Source of the DNA: Clostridia bacterium | GTDB taxonomy: Bacteria; Bacillota; Clostridia; Oscillospirales; CAG-272 | NCBI GenBank assembly: GCA_017461765.1 | Contig: JAFTXO010000005.1 | Coordinates: 1-60,340 of the forward strand | Direction: 5' to 3' | Length of the DNA: 60,340 nt | Shown: positions 53,393 through 60,340 of the stretch, piece by piece | How the letters are laid out: every line of letters starts with the position of its first letter | How positions within the stretch are numbered: position 1 is the first letter of the stretch | Translations under genes and position numbers: made by a program | Notes under the pieces: model-generated | Databases searched by the model: none | What the model saw: the letters and a program-made list of their open reading frames with translations, nothing else | What the model was told of the DNA's origin: nothing

Positions 53393-54700
53393 ATGCGAAA
53401 AAAATCATGGATAATAACGACTGTTATATCTGTTTTGCTCGCTATGTTTATCACCTTTGAAGTAACTTATGTAATTATGGCGGAATCAAGACGCCAAAAC
53501 GAAGCAGAGCTCGCGGAAAAGTATAACGACCAATATGAATTGCTTGAGGAAGAATTTTTATCAAGGTATGATGCTCTTGACGATTATTATGCTACGATAG
53601 TTGATAACAGATACGATTCGGCGCTCATGCAAAAGCTTGCTATAATAGATTACTATTATACGCTCTTTTACGCAGGAGAAATCGATGACGAGCAGCTGGA
53701 GACTTATATTTCTAATGCTTATATAGAAGGCATCGGAGATACCTACGGCGTATATTATACGGCTGATGAATTCAAGGCTATAATACAGGAAACCTCAAGC
53801 GGTACGATGTACGGTATAGGCGTTTCGGTAGTATATAATTCGGAGCATAGCGGAGTAGAGATTATTACGGTTTACGAAGGCTCGCCTGCCGAAAAGGTGG
53901 GAGTTATGCCCGGAGATATAATAATAAAGGTTAATGGTGTAAGAGTAAGCAAGGAAAATTACACCGAGTCGATAAATAATATCAAGGGCGAAAAGGGAAC
54001 GCAGGCGAATATCACTGTTTTGCGTGACGGACAGGAGATCGATTTCTCCATAACTCGCGACGAGGTTAAAATAGTTGCTGTAAGCTCACATAAATACGCA
54101 CTTGATAATTCGATAGGAATTATCAGAATAACCGAATTTACAACAAGCGTGCCTTCAGATGTCAAGAGCGCCATTGAAGCGTTTAAGAGCGAAGGAATTA
54201 CGAAAGTCGTATTCGATTTGAGAAATAACCCGGGCGGATATCTTGACAGCGTCGTTGAAACGCTTGATTATCTGCTTCCGCAAGGAGTAATAACTTATAT
54301 TACCGATGCCGACGGAAAGATCGTGAAAACTCATTATTCGGATGCTTACTGTGTTGAAGACGTCGAATTTGCTGTTCTTGTCAATGATAGCTCAGCGAGT
54401 GCGGCAGAGCTTTTTACAGCGGCACTTCGTGATTATGAGCTTGCAACGATAGTGGGAACGACCACCTACGGTAAGGGTAGTATGCAAACGATATACAGAC
54501 TCCCTGACGGATCCGGACTTTCGCTTACAACAAATAAATATAATCCCCCGTCAAATGTAAATTACGACGGAGTCGGAATTACCCCCGATATAACTGTCGA
54601 GCTTGATGAGAGCTTGAATGATAAAAACTTTTACAAGATCACGGACGAAGAGGACAATCAGCTTCTTGAGGCTTGCCGTGCTCTTGGATACAATAACTAA
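53393..54700 (+). CDS. S41-family carboxyl-terminal processing protease
   Basis: A 435-aa membrane-anchored protease acting outside the cytoplasmic membrane. One N-terminal transmembrane helix (WIITTVISVLLAMFITF) is followed by a coiled region, a PDZ domain at about 140-225 (IITVYEGSPAEKVGVMPGDIIIKVNG) and the S41 peptidase domain. The catalytic serine is in VNDSSASAAELF (Ser334) and the lysine in TYGKGSMQ (Lys361). The ATG is chosen for GAAAGG upstream; the longer frame overlaps the preceding terminator. It starts an operon with greA and lysS. Confidence 0.92.
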   Translation: MRKKSWIITTVISVLLAMFITFEVTYVIMAESRRQNEAELAEKYNDQYELLEEEFLSRYDALDDYYATIVDNRYDSALMQKLAIIDYYYTLFYAGEIDDEQLETYISNAYIEGIGDTYGVYYTADEFKAIIQETSSGTMYGIGVSVVYNSEHSGVEIITVYEGSPAEKVGVMPGDIIIKVNGVRVSKENYTESINNIKGEKGTQANITVLRDGQEIDFSITRDEVKIVAVSSHKYALDNSIGIIRITEFTTSVPSDVKSAIEAFKSEGITKVVFDLRNNPGGYLDSVVETLDYLLPQGVITYITDADGKIVKTHYSDAYCVEDVEFAVLVNDSSASAAELFTAALRDYELATIVGTTTYGKGSMQTIYRLPDGSGLSLTTNKYNPPSNVNYDGVGITPDITVELDESLNDKNFYKITDEEDNQLLEACRALGYNN

Positions 54701-54738
54701 TAAAGGAAGGGCGCAACGCGCTTAGTAAGGTGAACATC

Positions 54739-55215
54739 ATGGAACAAAAGAAAACCAAATATACCGTCGAGGGCTTTGAGAAGCTCAAGGAAGAATACGA
54801 ATATTTAAAAAACGTACGCCGTCAGGAAGTAAAAGAGCTTCTTAAGGAAGCAAGAAGCTTTGGTGACTTGTCGGAAAACAGTGAGTACGACGAGGCAAGA
54901 GATCAACAGGCAAAGGTTGAAGCAAGAATTTCCGAGCTTGAATATCTTATCAAAAACGCTGAGGTAATCGATACCGATACAGTAAGCAATACGATAGGTC
55001 TTGGCTCAACTGTCGTTTTGGTGTATAACGATGGCAGAGAGGTAACATACGATCTTGTTGGCTCAAACGAGGTAGAGCCACTTAACCATAAGATCTCCGA
55101 TCAGTCTCCTATAGGTATGGCTGTTGTAGGTCATAAGAAGGGCGATGCTATTACGATCGATACTCCCGCAGGTGAAAAAGAAGCAAAAATAAAAGATTTT
55201 TATAAGACAAAATAA
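54739..55215 (+). CDS. greA: Transcription elongation factor GreA
   Basis: Rescues backtracked RNA polymerase by stimulating transcript cleavage. A 158-aa protein with the N-terminal coiled coil (KLKEEYEYLKNVRRQEV, then ARSFGDLSENSEYDEARDQQ bearing the acidic tip) and the FKBP-like C-terminal domain (SPIGMAVVGHKKGD). The ATG with TAAGGTG gives the standard family length; an upstream GTG is rejected. Confidence 0.95.
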   Translation: MEQKKTKYTVEGFEKLKEEYEYLKNVRRQEVKELLKEARSFGDLSENSEYDEARDQQAKVEARISELEYLIKNAEVIDTDTVSNTIGLGSTVVLVYNDGREVTYDLVGSNEVEPLNHKISDQSPIGMAVVGHKKGDAITIDTPAGEKEAKIKDFYKTK

Positions 55216-55226
55216 TAGGTGATACT

Positions 55227-56750
55227 ATGCAAGAAAATAACAACAATGTTGAAAATAACCAGCTCGAGCTCAGCGAGATACTTCAAATAAGAAGAGATAA
55301 GCTCAAGGCTCTTTGTGATGCGGGCGCAAACCCGTTTGAGATCACAAAATACGATGTTACGGCAATGAGCGCATCTATAATCAAGGACTTTACCGAAAAA
55401 GAGCCTACTCTTAAAGAGGGCGAGGAGATAACTGTAAAGGTTGCAGGCAGAATGATGAGCCGCCGTATAATGGGCAAAGCATCGTTTGCTCACGTGCTTG
55501 ATGAGGAAGGTCAAATTCAGCTTTATGTATCCCGTAACGACCTTGGCGACGAGGGATATGCTTTATTTAAAAAGTGGGATATCGGTGATATAATCGGAGC
55601 TGAGGGCGTCGTTTTCAGAACGAAAACAGGCGAGGTGTCAATTCACGTAAAATCGGCTACCTTGCTCGCTAAATCCTTGCTTCCGTTGCCCGAAAAGTTC
55701 CACGGTCTTACAAATCTTGAGCAAAGATACAGACAAAGATATGTTGACCTTATCGTAAATCCCGAGGTTAAGGATACTTTTGTAAAGAGATCTCAGATAC
55801 TTAAGGAAATAAGAAATTATCTTGACAGCAAGGGCTTTTTGGAGGTAGATACTCCTATCCTCGTTCCGCTTGAAATAGGTGCGAGCGCAAGACCCTTTGT
55901 AACTCATCATAATACACTCGATATGGATATGTATCTCCGTATAGAAACAGAGCTTTACCTTAAACGCCTTATCGTTGGAGGTATGCACAGAGTTTACGAG
56001 GTAGGCCGTATCTTCAGAAACGAGGGTATGGATACGAAGCATAACCCCGAATTTACAACGATCGAGCTTTATCAGGCATTTACCGACTATAAGGGAATGA
56101 TGGATCTTGTAGAGGAAATGAACAAGATGCTCGCAGTTAAGATCTGCGGCTCTGAGAAGATAATGTATCAGGGCATTGAGATCGATATGGGACACTGGGA
56201 AAGACTCACTATGGTCGAGGCTGTAAAGAAGTACAGCGGAGCAGACTATAATGAATGGACGAGTGACGAGCACGCAAGACAAGTCGCAAAGGAGCTTCAT
56301 GTAGAGGTCGACGAAAATGCGACAAAGGGCAGAGTACTTATTGAAATATTCGACGCTTATGTTGAAGAAAAGCTCATTCAGCCTACATTTATCTACGATT
56401 ATCCCGTAGAAAACAGCCCCCTTGCAAAGAGAAAGCCGGAAAATCCTGCATTTACAGAAAGATTTGAATACTTTATCAATGCAACCGAATTCGGAAACGC
56501 ATTCAGCGAGCTTAACGATCCTATCGATCAAAAGGAACGCTTTGAAAAGCAGGTTGCCGCTAAGCTTGCCGAAGAGCCCAATTCCAAGGCAGAGGTTGAT
56601 TACGATTATGTAACCGCACTTGAATACGGTATGCCTCCCACAGGAGGTCTGGGCTTCGGTATCGACCGTCTCGTAATGCTCCTTACAGATAGCGCATCTA
56701 TAAGAGACGTGCTTTTGTTCCCGACAATGAAGCCTTTAAGCGATAACTAA
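55227..56750 (+). CDS. lysS: Lysyl-tRNA synthetase, class II
   Basis: A 507-aa class IIb synthetase. The N-terminal OB-fold domain binds the anticodon (VAGRMMSRRIMGKASFAHVLDEEGQIQLYV). Class II motif 1 is near residue 205 (FLEVDTPIL), motif 2 is IGRIFRNEGMD-like (YEVGRIFRNEGMDTKHNPEFT) and motif 3 is PPTGGLGFGIDRLVMLL. It is the usual greA-lysS neighbour, 11 bases after greA. It is the last housekeeping gene before an accessory region. Confidence 0.96.
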   Translation: MQENNNNVENNQLELSEILQIRRDKLKALCDAGANPFEITKYDVTAMSASIIKDFTEKEPTLKEGEEITVKVAGRMMSRRIMGKASFAHVLDEEGQIQLYVSRNDLGDEGYALFKKWDIGDIIGAEGVVFRTKTGEVSIHVKSATLLAKSLLPLPEKFHGLTNLEQRYRQRYVDLIVNPEVKDTFVKRSQILKEIRNYLDSKGFLEVDTPILVPLEIGASARPFVTHHNTLDMDMYLRIETELYLKRLIVGGMHRVYEVGRIFRNEGMDTKHNPEFTTIELYQAFTDYKGMMDLVEEMNKMLAVKICGSEKIMYQGIEIDMGHWERLTMVEAVKKYSGADYNEWTSDEHARQVAKELHVEVDENATKGRVLIEIFDAYVEEKLIQPTFIYDYPVENSPLAKRKPENPAFTERFEYFINATEFGNAFSELNDPIDQKERFEKQVAAKLAEEPNSKAEVDYDYVTALEYGMPPTGGLGFGIDRLVMLLTDSASIRDVLLFPTMKPLSDN

Positions 56751-56875
56751 AGCTAAAAAGCCTTATGGCATAAGGATTTACGGCATTTTCAATAGCGCAA
56801 AATTTACGCATTTACGCATTATTTACGCATTATTGAACATAAACGGGGAAAAAACAATATTTCTGCAATACTAAG

Positions 56876-56919
56876 CCACGAAAATTTGAGTAAAATTCAG
56901 CTCAAAAATTCGTGGTTTT
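56876..56919 (+). terminator. Probable terminator of the protease-greA-lysS operon
   Basis: CCACGAA and TTTGAG pair with CTCAAA and TTCGTGG, followed by TTTTTAATTTTTT. Confidence 0.8.
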
Positions 56920-56926
56920 TAATTTT

Positions 56927-57112
56927 TTGGCGTAAGGGTGATAGTGAATAAAATCTGCATATTTTTTCATTTATTGCTACAAATTATCTTGAATATAAAG
57001 CGATTTTTCTTCATTTATATACAAAAAAGCTCTGTTAATCTGACTCCGGCAGGGCTAATTTTTTGATTTTGGCGTGAAAATTGGCGTAAATTGGTGTAAA
57101 TTTTGGTGTATA
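56927..57112. repeat. TTGGYGTRAA repeats, possible integrase arm sites
   Basis: TTGGCGTAAG at 56927, then TTGGCGTGAA (57069), TTGGCGTAAA (57081), TTGGTGTAAA (57091) and TTGGTGTATA (57103), spaced 10-12 bases in one orientation. Helically phased direct repeats of this kind are typical of integrase arm-type sites at element ends. The alternative is the decayed 3' end of an integrase gene. Confidence 0.45.
57029..57066 (+). terminator. Terminator-like hairpin in the junction
   Basis: AGCTCTG/CAGGGCT stem with a TTTTTT tail. Confidence 0.55.
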
Positions 57113-57127
57113 GCTCGTAGATGAACA

Positions 57128-57192
57128 TAAAAAAAGGCTAAAAATCTAAGAAAACTCACCGTTGTGGTTGAAAACTTCTTATATCTTTAGCC
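57128..57192 (-). terminator. Terminator of the 95-aa gene
   Basis: Minus strand GGCTAAA...TTTAGCC with inner AAGAAG-type pairing, followed by seven T residues, 24 bases after the stop codon. Confidence 0.75.
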
Positions 57193-57215
57193 GATTTTCT
57201 ACTATTAAGCTGATA

Positions 57216-57503
57216 TTAGTCAAGGATTTTGTACCAAAATCTATACTCGATTTCGATTTCTTTAGTTTCGATGCTGTCTTTTACTTGAAAATCGCAGTCA
57301 ACATATTGTGTAAAGCTACCTTTAAACTCACCTGAACGGTATGGAATAGGGTAACAATATCTGATGCAGTCCTCAATTACTTTTTCAAATTGTGTGTTTG
57401 GATAGAGTATCAAATCCTCTTTTGAGTTAGATATAAATCCAATACCTTTTTTTACATAATTGAAATCATTAACTTTAGTTAATCTGTAAGCTACTTTAAT
57501 CAT
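57216..57503 (-). CDS. Hypothetical protein in the accessory region
   Basis: A 95-aa soluble protein (MIKVAYRLTKVNDFNYVKKG to EIEYRFWYKILD), rich in aromatic and charged residues with an alpha/beta pattern. No family is recognised. It has a good AAAGGA site and its own terminator. It is oriented opposite to the following control genes. Confidence 0.6.
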   Translation of the reverse strand: MIKVAYRLTKVNDFNYVKKGIGFISNSKEDLILYPNTQFEKVIEDCIRYCYPIPYRSGEFKGSFTQYVDCDFQVKDSIETKEIEIEYRFWYKILD

Positions 57504-57548
57504 CTTTATTTTTTCCTTTCTATTGTAATTTTTTTATTTCGCCCAAAA

Positions 57549-57588
57549 CCAAAAGGCACAGTTAATCGTTTTGAATAACTGTACCTTA
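57549..57588 (+). terminator. Terminator-like hairpin
   Basis: AAGGCACAGTTA pairs with TAACTGTACCTT, followed by ATTTTTT. Confidence 0.6.
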
Positions 57589-57815
57589 TTTTTTGTACCA
57601 GATGTCAACAGCGTCTATAACCTTATTTTTAAGCCAAAGGAAATTTCTGCGTTAAAGTTCTGCTCCATATGGTTTTAAGCCGAAATTTCTCCTGTTTACA
57701 TCTGCGATAACTGTGCAAAAACCAACAAAAGCGAAATAAAAAATCATAGTAAAGAAAGGTGTGTACCAAAATCACGACATTATAAAAATGGTGGGAATTT
57801 TCTTCAAAAATCCTA

Positions 57816-57844
57816 TTGACAAAGGCTCAAGTAGAGTGTATAAT
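57816..57844 (+). promoter_or_regulatory. Promoter of the LexA-like repressor
   Basis: Consensus TTGACA-17-TATAAT. Confidence 0.88.
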
Positions 57845-57859
57845 GTAATCAATCTAAAT

Positions 57860-57873
57860 GAAACAAATGTTTC
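57860..57873 (+). promoter_or_regulatory. Palindromic operator candidate, autoregulatory
   Basis: GAAACA-AA-TGTTTC, a perfect palindrome just downstream of the -10 and upstream of the ribosome binding site, where repressor binding would block transcription. It differs from the Bacillus LexA box (CGAAC-N4-GTTCG). Confidence 0.65.
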
Positions 57874-57895
57874 GAATAGAAAGGTGGGCTGCTAA

Positions 57896-58504
57896 ATGAG
57901 AAGTAAAAACCAAGAAATAATGAACGAGATTGTTTCTTATATAAACGATAGTTTTTTGAATAGTTATATCGTACCTTCGGTTCAAGAAATATCGGACAGA
58001 ATTGGGCTGTCAAAAGGAACAACAAGTAAGTACATTAGTGCTATGGAAAATCAAGGTATGCTTGAAAGAACTGCTGACCGTAGGGGTTTACTCACACCAT
58101 TGATAAAGCAAATGAGTAACTTCCACTTAATCCCTGTTGTTGGTAAAATAGCTTGTGGTACTCCAATTTTAGCAGAGCAGAATATAGACTCATATATGTC
58201 AATATCGGGAAATTTTTTAGGAGCAGGAGAGTTTTTTGTTCTCGTAGCCCAAGGAGATAGTATGATAAATGCCGGGATTGATGACGGGGACTATGTTGTG
58301 ATAAGAAAACAAAACACTGCAAACGAAGGTCAAATTGTCGTTGCCTTAATTGATGGTGAAGAAGCAACTCTAAAAAGGTTCTATATAGATAAAAGGAAGA
58401 GAAAAGTTAGATTGCATCCGGAAAACGATAATTTGAAAGATATGTACTATGATACTATTGACATTCAAGGAATAGTAGTTAAAGTCATAAAGGATGTAGA
58501 GTAA
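57896..58504 (+). CDS. LexA-like self-cleaving repressor (S24 peptidase)
   Basis: A 202-aa repressor. Residues 1-65 are a LexA-type winged helix (PSVQEISDRIGLSKGTTSKYISAMENQGML). Residues 85-200 are the S24 protease domain: cleavage site Cys87-Gly88 in VGKIACGTP, nucleophile Ser122 in AQGDSMINAGI and general base Lys160 in EEATLKRFY. DNA damage through RecA would trigger self-cleavage. Given the location in an accessory region and a non-standard operator, it more likely controls an integrative element than the host SOS regulon, but a true chromosomal LexA is not excluded. Start ATG follows AAGGTGG. Confidence 0.85.
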   Translation: MRSKNQEIMNEIVSYINDSFLNSYIVPSVQEISDRIGLSKGTTSKYISAMENQGMLERTADRRGLLTPLIKQMSNFHLIPVVGKIACGTPILAEQNIDSYMSISGNFLGAGEFFVLVAQGDSMINAGIDDGDYVVIRKQNTANEGQIVVALIDGEEATLKRFYIDKRKRKVRLHPENDNLKDMYYDTIDIQGIVVKVIKDVE

Positions 58505-58646
58505 TATTCTTTGAAAAATAGTGTTGTAAGCTTCCCGTTTTTATATTTTGTAGGTTTTCAAGGCGATATACTGTGGTGATGGCTGCCAACCATATTCACG
58601 GTTTATCAGCAAAGTCTTGTTTTTCGTGGCACGAGGAGGTTTATAA

Positions 58647-58844
58647 GTGGATTTTTCAAATCTTGAGCCTGTTCAAATGTATTGTCCTAATTGTGGAAAT
58701 AAGATAACAGGTTATAAAAGCGAAGATGGCGCTTTAAGAATAATGTGCGACAGATGTAAGGTCGTAATATTTAGCAAAAGAAAGAATGTTAAGGAGTTTA
58801 ACATAAGAATTACTAATCCGTATGCAACAACGGAAACTTATTAA
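58647..58844 (+). CDS. Small cysteine-rich zinc-ribbon protein of a mobile element
   Basis: A 65-aa protein with CPNCGN (Cys13, Cys16) and CDRC (Cys34, Cys37), a zinc-ribbon layout like the short cysteine-rich proteins carried by conjugative transposons. Function unknown. Start is GTG with a strong GAGGAGGT. It follows the repressor by 142 bases, a stretch with no clear promoter. Confidence 0.65.
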   Translation: MDFSNLEPVQMYCPNCGNKITGYKSEDGALRIMCDRCKVVIFSKRKNVKEFNIRITNPYATTETY

Positions 58845-58872
58845 AATTGAATATTAGCGTTTATATGACAAA

Positions 58873-59042
58873 GCAAGGTCGTGCTGAAATAAGTGCTCAG
58901 GTAAATCCTTGCTCCCTATCAATATAAATAAGTGTTCGTAAAACACCTCAAGGTGTCAGAGCAAGAACTATGTGCGTCTTGGCGAGCAGAAATTTCCTAA
59001 GCCCATAATGGGTTTTGTAGGATTTTTCTGCTCGCTTTTTTG
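58873..59042 (+). ncRNA. Candidate structured RNA ending in a strong terminator
   Basis: A non-coding stretch with successive stems: GCAAGG (58873)/CCTTGC (58907), ACACCT/AGGTGT (58943-58956), then a long GCGAGCAGAAA...TTTTTCTGCTCGC hairpin (58982-59036, with an inner GCCCATAATGGGT loop) and a T run. This looks like a structured leader, attenuator or small RNA between element genes. Function is inferred only from structure. Confidence 0.4.
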
Positions 59043-59075
59043 TTGCAAAAAAATTGAAAAAATTGAAAAAACTTT

Positions 59076-59106
59076 TTCTAATGACCGATGAACCCAGTCA
59101 TTAGAA
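59076..59106. promoter_or_regulatory. Inverted repeat before the DeoR-like gene
   Basis: TTCTAATGAC and GTCATTAGAA are perfect 10-base arms with an 11-base spacer, 34 bases before the next start: a likely operator. Confidence 0.55.
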
Positions 59107-59140
59107 TGAGATAATTGGATTACAGAAAGGGGGTGAGGTA

Positions 59141-59467
59141 GTGAACACTCTTGAACGAAGAGATAAAATAATTGAACTTTTGTGTGAAAAAAGATTTTTA
59201 ACCATGAGCTTTTTAACAACAGAATTTAGGGTTGCAAGAAGTACGATTCAAAATGATATTTTAGAGCTTTCACTATCTTACCCTGTTTTCACAAAGAAAG
59301 GAACAGGAGGTGGAGTTTACATAGCGAAAGGTTATTACAGAGATAAAGACTATTTAAACTCTAAGCAAAAAGAAACAATCGAGTCTTTATTAGGAGAGGT
59401 TGATGAGGAAAGAAAAGCCGTTTTAGAATCAATTCTCAAAAAATTTGCAAGACCATCAGCTTACTAA
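59141..59467 (+). CDS. DeoR-like winged-helix regulator, small
   Basis: A 108-aa DNA-binding protein. Residues 4-60 are a DeoR-type winged helix (RRDKIIELLCEKRFLTMSFLTTEF, then ARSTIQNDILELS and a wing with GTGGGVYIAKG). It lacks the sugar-binding domain of full DeoR proteins. Start is GTG with GGGGGTGAGG. Small proteins of this type are common in conjugative elements. It sits one base before the next gene. Confidence 0.7.
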   Translation: MNTLERRDKIIELLCEKRFLTMSFLTTEFRVARSTIQNDILELSLSYPVFTKKGTGGGVYIAKGYYRDKDYLNSKQKETIESLLGEVDEERKAVLESILKKFARPSAY

Positions 59468-59468
59468 T

Positions 59469-59774
59469 ATGAAAGTAACTTATGAGCAAATGAAAATAGA
59501 ATTATCTGAAATAAAAACCTATTATTTGATGAAAAAAACATTCGATAAAAAAGTTAGAGATTTTGAGGAAACATTTCGATTACTAGAAAAATATCTGAAA
59601 GTTATAAATCAAGCTCCTACAAAAATAAAAGGGTATTTTATTGAACGATATGAAAATGGATCTAACGCACCACAAATGGCAGAAAAATGGGGGGTGTCCG
59701 TTAGTTATGTTTCTAAATTGAAAAGAGAATTTTTTAAATTCTTATATGAATATTTGAACAAGGAGGAAAAGTAA
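59469..59774 (+). CDS. Small HTH protein, sigma-region-4-like
   Basis: A 101-aa protein: a helical N-terminal half rich in Lys and Glu, then a C-terminal HTH (RYENGSNAPQMAEKWGVSVSYVSKLKREFFKF) resembling sigma factor region 4. The ATG is the first one after the preceding stop. It may regulate element genes together with its neighbour. The next start lies directly after its stop, with AAGGAGG inside its last codons. Confidence 0.65.
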   Translation: MKVTYEQMKIELSEIKTYYLMKKTFDKKVRDFEETFRLLEKYLKVINQAPTKIKGYFIERYENGSNAPQMAEKWGVSVSYVSKLKREFFKFLYEYLNKEEK

Positions 59775-60044
59775 ATGACTAAATGTGAATTAGAAATATT
59801 GCTTGACGAAATAGATTTTCTTGACAATGCAAATAACATTTATGAAACGAAAACCTATTTGGTTAGGCAGGAAGTTTCAGTAGAAATTATCAATGGTATT
59901 ACTGTTGTATATAGCAGAGATACATTTTACGCAAAGACAAGCTTAAGAATGAGCCAGTTAGAATTTTTAAAGTCTATTAGACCATCACTTGTTAATGCAA
60001 AGCGAGTTCCGGCAACAATGACAACTCGTACTTACGTAGATTAA
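59775..60044 (+). CDS. Hypothetical protein of the accessory operon
   Basis: An 89-aa acidic N-terminal protein (MTKCELEILLDEIDFLDNANNIY) with a central beta hairpin (GITVVYSRDTFYAKTSLR). No family is recognised. It is tightly linked to the two small HTH genes and has an excellent AAGGAGG site, so it is genuinely translated. Confidence 0.65.
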   Translation: MTKCELEILLDEIDFLDNANNIYETKTYLVRQEVSVEIINGITVVYSRDTFYAKTSLRMSQLEFLKSIRPSLVNAKRVPATMTTRTYVD

Positions 60045-60269
60045 ACGGGATAATAAAAATCCCTTTAATACTTAAATATTTGAGTTAGAGAAAACGATTC
60101 GGGATTGCGGTTTTTCGAGGATATTAAAAGGTGGCCACCTACCAACAACTATCGCATAGACAGAATGTCAAAAAGCCACTCAAATAGTTCATTTTAAAAA
60201 TTGAATATAAGCGAAGAGCCGAACCTAACTACTTTTATATTATAACACTATTTCAAAGGAGAAAAAATT
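60045..60269. other. Intergenic region before the last partial gene
   Basis: Holds the perfect palindrome GGTGGCCACC (60130-60139) and TTAAAAATTGAATATAAGCG (60194-60213), which nearly repeats TTAAAATTGAATATTAGCG (58841-58859) before the structured RNA. These may be element-specific control sites. No gene is seen. Confidence 0.4.
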
Positions 60270-60340
60270 ATGGCGAAAGCTATCGAAAAGAAGCCTGAGG
60301 CGTCAGGCGAAAACAAGTACGCACAAAGAAGATGGGTAAA
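60270..60340 (+). CDS. 5' end of a gene cut by the window edge
   Basis: Begins MAKAIEKKPEASGENKYAQR and continues in frame to the edge. AAAGGAG lies 9 bases upstream. Too short to identify; basic character fits a small DNA-binding or mobilisation protein of the element. Confidence 0.55.
   Translation, partial: MAKAIEKKPEASGENKYAQRRWV

Larger units (their letters stand above)
56751..57215. other. Gene-free junction between lysS and the accessory region
   Basis: No gene is seen. It holds a short CCTTATGG/CATAAGG hairpin, three copies of ATTTACGCAT (56802-56832), two terminators, and the tandem TTGGYGTRAA repeats. Composition becomes more AT-rich across it, so the left end of an inserted element probably lies here. 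Confidence 0.5.
57504..57895. other. Long intergenic region upstream of the LexA-like repressor
   Basis: Nearly 400 bases without a gene. It contains a terminator-like hairpin (57549-57588), an AGGAAATTTC...GAAATTTCTCCT inverted repeat (about 57638-57692), and the repressor promoter and operator at its end. Confidence 0.5.

Noticed and set aside
55638..56531. Long antisense open frame inside lysS (297 codons)
   Set aside because: It lies fully opposite a highly conserved gene and is a by-product of its codon use; no ribosome binding site or family similarity was seen.
56802..56832. ATTTACGCAT triplet as an attachment core
   Set aside because: Short tandem copies only; the other element end is outside the window, so a duplicated core cannot be shown.

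Overview
The window looks like a chromosomal segment of an anaerobic, low-to-middle GC Clostridia member (Oscillospiraceae-like or a related uncultured gut lineage). The reasons are Gram-positive ribosome binding sites (AAGGAG), TTGACA-N17-TAAAAT promoters, intrinsic U-tract terminators, an HrcA/CIRCE-controlled dnaK operon, a Re-citrate-synthase-like enzyme paired with aconitase, a GGGtGRT/NifU-like pair, an MsmK-type sugar ATPase, and cytoplasmic enzymes for plant-polysaccharide oligosaccharides. No rRNA or CRISPR array is present. One tRNA (Gln, CTG) is seen.

Layout. 1-5.7 kb: trmO, rbsK and an amino-sugar operon (glmM, a stand-alone left-handed beta-helix acetyltransferase-like gene, glmS). 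5.8-10.8 kb: GH27 alpha-galactosidase with a coupled zinc-ribbon protein, GH10 xylanase (opposite strand), a YihX-like HAD phosphatase and a GH43 enzyme; none has a signal peptide, so they probably work on imported oligosaccharides. 10.8-14.8 kb (minus strand): a small protein behind two Spo0A-box-like sites, an XRE regulator, a LemA plus large membrane protein pair, and L-rhamnose mutarotase. 14.8-15.3 kb: a gene-free mosaic of small repeats ending at tRNA-Gln. 15.4-19.8 kb: an SHOCT membrane protein, a natural fusion of a YwaF-like membrane domain to an alpha/beta hydrolase with a strong internal ribosome binding site, and the NAD(P)HX repair enzyme. 19.9-23.7 kb: a TrpXYZ-type ABC importer with two lipoproteins. 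23.8-28.6 kb: PutP, an ECF S component, and a DUF1538 membrane protein with a tandem PII-like protein. 28.8-33.9 kb: Re-citrate synthase, aconitase, phosphoglucomutase. 33.9-34.4 kb: an array of small hairpins and a 72-bp direct repeat. 34.3-37.5 kb: DtxR-family regulator, lipoprotein, GGGtGRT/NifU-like pair. 37.8-42.8 kb: RsuA-type pseudouridine synthase, two tandem PHP-domain paralogues and Tex. 43-45.3 kb: MsmK and a Gfo/Idh/MocA oxidoreductase. 45.6-51.2 kb: hrcA-grpE-dnaK-dnaJ-prmA. 51.3-56.8 kb: rsmE, a CdaR-family sugar regulator, an S41 protease, greA and lysS.

From about 56.9 kb to the end the character changes: more AT-rich, tandem TTGGYGTRAA repeats, an orphan gene, a LexA-like self-cleaving repressor behind a palindromic operator, a zinc-ribbon protein, a strongly structured non-coding stretch, DeoR-like and sigma-region-4-like small HTH proteins, and the start of another gene at the edge. 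This reads as the control end of an integrative element inserted downstream of lysS; its integrase and far end lie outside the window.

Themes across the window: (i) carbohydrate use, with a probable small regulon in which the CdaR-like regulator and msmK share TGCACAAAA sites; (ii) several conserved but poorly understood pairs (LemA/581-aa protein, DUF1538/tandem PII, GGGtGRT/NifU-like); (iii) unusual hairpin-rich repeat families, one of which supplies the last codons of the dtxR-like gene.
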